IMG/VR virus record: IMGVR_UViG_3300025276_000256
Coordinates: 1-21,229 of that record
Length of the DNA: 21,229 bases
Strand: one strand, 5' to 3'
From: a virus
The notes under the pieces are model-generated. The model was not told the DNA's origin and ran no database searches. It saw only the letters and a list, made by a program, of their open reading frames with translations. The position numbers and the translations under genes were made by a program. Below are positions 16,849-21,229 of this stretch, one piece after another (the first letter of the stretch is position 1; each line of letters begins with the position of its first letter).

Positions 16849-18543
16849 ATGGGATATACTATACCGTCTGGGGATTATTCACTACCACCACTACAAGTAA
16901 ATGTAGGGGCTGAGCTAGGTAAAAGCTTTGGGTCTGCTCTTGCGAATATGGGAGCTAGAAAAGAACAAAAAAGAAAAGAAGCAGCGCAACTTTTAAAAGA
17001 TCAAAATGCTACAAAAAATACTATAGCAATTACACAAGCTGAAGCACAGCGAAAGTTTGGTTCTGATTTGCAGAAAAAAGGAGTTTCACAGATTCTTATA
17101 CAACAATATAGCGACAGAGTTAAGCAGAAAGGAGATGCAGCTATGAAGGCACAGTTAGATATGGCTTTTGGTCAAGAGATGACTGATGAGGAAAGAATGC
17201 AGAATGCTAAAACAGTGGCAGACGTAACAAGTTACACCGAGAATACATTAACGCAAATTGGAGCGTTTGGCTCTGATATTGATTTAGTTAATGACACTGA
17301 TTATGTCGTATACGGTGATGATACAAACGGTGAGCAGTTTGCAAACACTCTTGGCCTGAATGCCTTTAAAGGAAATATGATTGCTTCAGACGCGATTATA
17401 AATGGTAATCTAACTGGAGAAGGTAATATAAACGATGTTGGAAGTACAGTATCAATACCTGTTGATAGTCCATTTTGGAATACGGTGAACTCAGAAGGTG
17501 GTGCTACTGTTAAGGACCAAGTTGAAATAGGTTTAGATGCAGAGCATGGGCGCATAACACAACAAGAAATTGATGGTAAGCAGTATTACACCTTTACTAC
17601 AGATATAAACTTAAACAACTATGAAAGCGCTGGTGGAGTAGACTTAGTTCAAAAAAAGCTAAAAACTTTAGAAAGCGATAAAACATTTCAAGAGACGAAT
17701 CTAATGGACGAGACAGGTGCATGGAGTGAAACGTATATTGACAAAAATCCTATAACTACTTCTAATTTTGAAGTAGATGCAGATAACAAACCAACAGGTT
17801 ATAAGGTAACAACAAGCTATAATATTTTAGATGTTAATGCGATGATTGCCTCAAAGCCATATCAAGACGGGATAAAAGCAGAATACGATGCTAAGTTTAA
17901 CTCAAGCGCTAGCCCTCCTATATCTAGATTTATACAGCAAAACTACTTAAGGGAAATAGGATCTTCATTAGATATGAATAGTGAAGAATGGAAAGGTATG
18001 ACTCCTGACGCTCGAAGAACCGCTGTTATGTCTGGCATTACTGAAAAGCTTTGGGAAAATTATTTTCCTCCGTCTAAAAACAATCAAGGTGATGGAGATT
18101 CGCAGGAGCAAATGGTATTAGGTAAGGATACACCTATTGGAATACTAACTCAAGCAAAATCAATGACCAATCCTCTTACCAACCTTAAGTACAGAGAAGG
18201 TGATACTATATACTTAATGAAAAACCAAAGAACTCGTATAGATGAGGAAAATACCGATAATGGTAATGACGGTACAAGTATATATCAATTAATAAAAGGT
18301 AAGTACAATAAAGCGTTTCAAGCTGCAGAAGGACTAGTGGCTGCTAAAAACACCGCGGGTCTTAAAGCAATTAAAAATTCAATGACAGGAGTACCTTTAA
18401 CACTTCCAGACGGTAGAGGTAAATATGAGGTTGATGCATCGGGTAATATTAGACTTGTTGCTGGTACTGATCCTAGGCTTTACAAGATTGTAAGTGATGA
18501 AATCTTCCTTGAAGCTTTAAACGATGCAATTAAGTCTGAATAA
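16849..18543 (+). CDS. Mid-size internal virion protein, unknown family
   Basis: A 564-residue protein. Residues about 20-130 are charged and helical (ARKEQKRKEAAQLLKDQN; SDRVKQKGDAAMKAQLDMAF), probably coiled coil. Residues about 145-320 look beta-rich and acidic (DLVNDTDYVVYGDD; KQYYTFTTDINLNNYES; NKPTGYKVTTSYNI). The rest is mixed, with a helical C-terminus (YKIVSDEIFLEALNDAIKSE). It has no signal peptide or obvious enzyme motif. It lies between the small hydrophobic-ended protein and the very large protein, so it would be the middle member of an internal-protein trio, comparable in position to T7 gp15. That comparison is by position only. A minor tail protein is a possible alternative. 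Confidence 0.65.
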   Translation: MGYTIPSGDYSLPPLQVNVGAELGKSFGSALANMGARKEQKRKEAAQLLKDQNATKNTIAITQAEAQRKFGSDLQKKGVSQILIQQYSDRVKQKGDAAMKAQLDMAFGQEMTDEERMQNAKTVADVTSYTENTLTQIGAFGSDIDLVNDTDYVVYGDDTNGEQFANTLGLNAFKGNMIASDAIINGNLTGEGNINDVGSTVSIPVDSPFWNTVNSEGGATVKDQVEIGLDAEHGRITQQEIDGKQYYTFTTDINLNNYESAGGVDLVQKKLKTLESDKTFQETNLMDETGAWSETYIDKNPITTSNFEVDADNKPTGYKVTTSYNILDVNAMIASKPYQDGIKAEYDAKFNSSASPPISRFIQQNYLREIGSSLDMNSEEWKGMTPDARRTAVMSGITEKLWENYFPPSKNNQGDGDSQEQMVLGKDTPIGILTQAKSMTNPLTNLKYREGDTIYLMKNQRTRIDEENTDNGNDGTSIYQLIKGKYNKAFQAAEGLVAAKNTAGLKAIKNSMTGVPLTLPDGRGKYEVDASGNIRLVAGTDPRLYKIVSDEIFLEALNDAIKSE

Positions 18544-18558
18544 ATTAAATATAATTAT

Positions 18559-21229
18559 ATGTACACATACAACGGAGAAAATTACACTTTAGATGAAATA
18601 AAAACAATCTTAGGTGTTGAAGAAATAACTGACGCTATTATGTCTCAGTATGGTATAACACTGGCTGGAGAAGAAGCACAAGAGATTGTAGATGCTACTA
18701 AACCAGATAGTGCTTTTAGTCAGGTAATAGATGGAAAGTCACCTGAGGATTTTCAACAAGTTGCCGCAACGGAGGATGTACCTGCGGTAACTGTAACAGA
18801 GGACGCATCCAAGCCGCTAGAGGAGATGCCTACTTCAGAATTGGAATTACAATTGGAAGAAACTTCTTTGGCTATTGCAGAGTTGAACAAAGAACTCGAT
18901 GATAAAGGTCGTTATAAGCAAAGTAATAGACCACTAACATATAGATTAAGTAAGTTAAAATCAAAAAAAGAAAGAGAAGCTACTCAGTTACAGGTTAGAT
19001 ACACTAATGCTGATAAAATAGATTTTAGTAATGCAGAATTTGTTACTAATCAACTTGAAGATAGAGTTGTTACAGAAATGAGAGCTGAGCACGGGTATCC
19101 TTACTTGAACGTAGAGGCTACAGGTGCTGGTAATGAAATTGTAATTAAAAATTACTTAGGTACTGGTAAGAATATAAATGTAAAACTAGATGGCAGTGAA
19201 GAGTCTAAGAAAGTTTTTAAAGATCTTAATGATTATGATAAAGCTTTAACAGACAGTTCTAGAGTAGAGTTAACTATGGAAAGCTCTTTAAACAGATCAT
19301 TTAAAAACAACGACATAGTACCCTTAAACAAGGTAATAAAATCTTCAGGTTACGAAATACAGCAAGTAAAAACGCCTGGAGAAGAAGTTGTAGTTGTACC
19401 TGATGCAAAATACCCTATTACTGATTATACTCCTGCTACATATGAATACTCTTTAACTAAAGATGGCGTAACTATTGCTTCTGATATAAATGGTATTAGT
19501 GATATATTAAAAGGAGATAAAAAACTAGAAGGAGCAATTGTTCAGGAAGCTTATGATTATCAAGAGCTCACGCTAGAAAAACGAGCTCAAGCTTTTGATG
19601 AACAAAAAGAAATAATAACAAAAGATCCAACAACGACTGTTGATTATTACGAAGATGGTTCTTTTGAAAAAGATATTATTAAAGCAATTCAAGACAAAGG
19701 ATTAGACTTGAGCCCTGAAGAGATTCAAACAGTGCAAGATTATTTTAAATCTATAAATGCACGTGTTGGTGGAGTAGAAGTTCAAGAAGGTTCTGTCATG
19801 GAGCAATTTTCTTCACTGCTAAAAGTCGCGGATAAAATGGGGTTTGTTGACGAAGGATCTAGCAAAAACTATATAAGCGATGAGAAAAAAGTAGAGATAT
19901 ATAGAAACCTATCTGGCTTACCATCAGAAATAATTGAAAAAATAAAAGCTAGTGGTTTTTTACCAACAGTTAAGAAAAAGGTTGCTGAAATAGCATATCA
20001 AAAAACTTTAGAAAAATCAGAAACTATATTTGAGGATCTTATAAAAGCAGAAGGCGATCAAGAAACAATACAGCTTGCTCAAAGATTTATAGGTGCTGAA
20101 AGAAGTGATGTTGTTAAATCTCTTGAAACAAGGGCAGATAAAGTAGTAGAACAGAGAGAAAAACAAGCTACTATATTCTCTGCACAAGCAAAGAACATAA
20201 TAGAAAACGTGGCTCCTGAAGGTGCTAAAATTGGCTTAATGGCAGCTGGTGGATCTAGTCAAATAGGTTTACAGATAGATAGAGAGTTAACTAAAGAAGA
20301 GCAAAAGCAGTTTGATAAGGCCGCTGATATGTTGATGGCTTTGCAATATAGTATAGATCTTTCACAAAGCGATTACGTTAAAACAATTAACAATATTCAA
20401 AGAGATTTTCAAATATATGCTGCTGAAGACAAAGGTATAGATCAAGGACTTTTTAATACATCATCAAAAGAATATGGATTAGACAATCTATTAGTTAAAG
20501 ATATTAACGATAGTTTTGCTGGTTTTTTACTATCTGTACCTACATTACTGGATAGTGACTGGGCAAACCTTGAGCAACAAAAAATAAATCGTAAAAACAG
20601 TTACTATGAAACGGCTAGAGCTTACGACGATGGAGATTTTGGTAGGTATGTTCTTAGAACAACCGCTCAGCAGTCTGCTAACATAGTCGTTGCTATAGCA
20701 ACAGGTGGGGCCGGTAGTGCTTTAAACTTAACTAAAATGGGTACTCAATTAGCTATTGGTACTGTATTTGGAGTAAGCAGTGGTACTCAGACGTTTAGAG
20801 ATTTATCAAGCCAAAATACTATATATGACCTAGCTAAGCTTAGAGGAGAACAAGCCACACGTGCTAAAACAGAAGGCATTATAGGTGACTATGAGTATAC
20901 TCAAATAATGCAAGACGTAAATAACACTCTTGCTATGGGTAGGTTATCTAACACTCAAGTTATGGGCGCATCGTTCACTAATGGTGTAATAGAAGGCTCT
21001 GTTATGACGTTGATTGGGCAAGCACCAAACACATTAAAACTTTTAAAAAACTTTAAGACTCCTACTCAGATAGCTGAGATTTCAAAGAACCTATTCAGCA
21101 AGTATGGTAGAGTTGGGCAACTATATAACTACATAGGGAAGCCACTTGTTACGAGACCACTTGGTGAAGTTGTAGAAGAGGGTGCCGTGTATGGTCTTCA
21201 ACAATACATTACAGAGTACGGTATATTAG
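18559..21229 (+). CDS. Very large internal virion / ejection protein (3' truncated)
   Basis: An open frame of 890 codons that continues past the right edge. The start is the first ATG after the upstream stop, behind an A/T-only leader. The N-terminus (MYTYNGENYTLDEIKTILGV) is followed by an acidic low-complexity linker (about 30-110), then a long helical region (about 340-620). Hydrophobic Gly/Ala segments appear at about 651-664 (FAGFLLSVPTLL), 706-722 (SANIVVAIATGGAG) and 730-745 (QLAIGTVFGVSSG). The last visible part, GEVVEEGAVYGLQQYITEYG at 869-888, resembles a recurring E-x-Q helix in large phage internal proteins. It probably is the largest ejected protein, comparable in position to T7 gp16 or crAss-like cargo proteins. 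Any lytic transglycosylase, protease or RNA polymerase domain would lie beyond the window. Confidence 0.72.
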   Translation, partial: MYTYNGENYTLDEIKTILGVEEITDAIMSQYGITLAGEEAQEIVDATKPDSAFSQVIDGKSPEDFQQVAATEDVPAVTVTEDASKPLEEMPTSELELQLEETSLAIAELNKELDDKGRYKQSNRPLTYRLSKLKSKKEREATQLQVRYTNADKIDFSNAEFVTNQLEDRVVTEMRAEHGYPYLNVEATGAGNEIVIKNYLGTGKNINVKLDGSEESKKVFKDLNDYDKALTDSSRVELTMESSLNRSFKNNDIVPLNKVIKSSGYEIQQVKTPGEEVVVVPDAKYPITDYTPATYEYSLTKDGVTIASDINGISDILKGDKKLEGAIVQEAYDYQELTLEKRAQAFDEQKEIITKDPTTTVDYYEDGSFEKDIIKAIQDKGLDLSPEEIQTVQDYFKSINARVGGVEVQEGSVMEQFSSLLKVADKMGFVDEGSSKNYISDEKKVEIYRNLSGLPSEIIEKIKASGFLPTVKKKVAEIAYQKTLEKSETIFEDLIKAEGDQETIQLAQRFIGAERSDVVKSLETRADKVVEQREKQATIFSAQAKNIIENVAPEGAKIGLMAAGGSSQIGLQIDRELTKEEQKQFDKAADMLMALQYSIDLSQSDYVKTINNIQRDFQIYAAEDKGIDQGLFNTSSKEYGLDNLLVKDINDSFAGFLLSVPTLLDSDWANLEQQKINRKNSYYETARAYDDGDFGRYVLRTTAQQSANIVVAIATGGAGSALNLTKMGTQLAIGTVFGVSSGTQTFRDLSSQNTIYDLAKLRGEQATRAKTEGIIGDYEYTQIMQDVNNTLAMGRLSNTQVMGASFTNGVIEGSVMTLIGQAPNTLKLLKNFKTPTQIAEISKNLFSKYGRVGQLYNYIGKPLVTRPLGEVVEEGAVYGLQQYITEYGIL

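Noticed and set aside
1-21229. tRNA genes, CRISPR arrays, insertion sequences, integrase or attachment sites
   Set aside because: The window is almost fully coding with gaps of at most 77 bp. No cloverleaf, repeat-spacer pattern, transposase motif or tyrosine/serine recombinase motif was seen.

Overview
The window is a 21.2 kb stretch of a tailed bacteriophage genome (Caudoviricetes): a run of head, neck, tail and internal-virion genes, all on the + strand, almost gapless (0 to 77 bp between genes). It is cut at both ends. The left edge falls inside the large terminase gene and the right edge inside a very long putative ejection-protein gene that is still open at the last base. The host is probably a member of Bacteroidota, most likely a flavobacterium. 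The DNA is strongly AT-rich, start codons follow A/T-only leaders with no Shine-Dalgarno sequence, and all twelve stop codons are TAA. The protein families (portal with a long Gln/Ala-rich coiled coil, the NKEQRGY head-tail protein, the DLDDRLLPQGEYRDALN stabilization-type protein) are those I recall from marine Bacteroidota podoviruses and crAss-like phages. That family recall is from memory and not from a search.

Layout: packaging and head genes come first: TerL C-terminal part with the RNase H-fold nuclease (2-1099), portal (1100-3508), scaffold-like protein (3533-4762) and major capsid protein (4778-6211). A strong intrinsic terminator with a UUCG tetraloop follows the capsid gene (6230-6263). 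Next are a conserved protein of unknown function (6289-7113), an intergenic hairpin (7134-7157) and two head-tail connector or ring-type proteins (7181-7996 and 8000-9208). The second of these carries an extra N-terminal beta domain.

The tail hub follows. A 1627-residue stabilization/muzzle-type protein (9215-14098) has a long C-terminal beta-rich extension, and a separate 515-residue protein (14134-15681) carries the conserved propeller-like segments I associate with the same kind of tail protein. A small GNAT-like protein with a tryptophan cluster (15692-16096) sits inside the structural run. The last three genes go from small to large: a 244-residue protein with hydrophobic ends, a 564-residue protein and a protein of at least 890 residues. 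Their order and character fit a set of internal virion (DNA-ejection) proteins.

Together the genes describe a particle in which TerL packages DNA through the portal into a shell built on the scaffold, the connector proteins close the neck, the propeller-type proteins form a short tail hub, and the internal proteins leave with the DNA. I see no tail sheath, tail tube, tape-measure-like gene, integrase, tRNA, CRISPR array or insertion sequence here. Nothing in the window is clearly an undescribed system. The most unusual items are the domain-fused connector, the GNAT-like protein, the split tail hub and the terminator behind the capsid gene.
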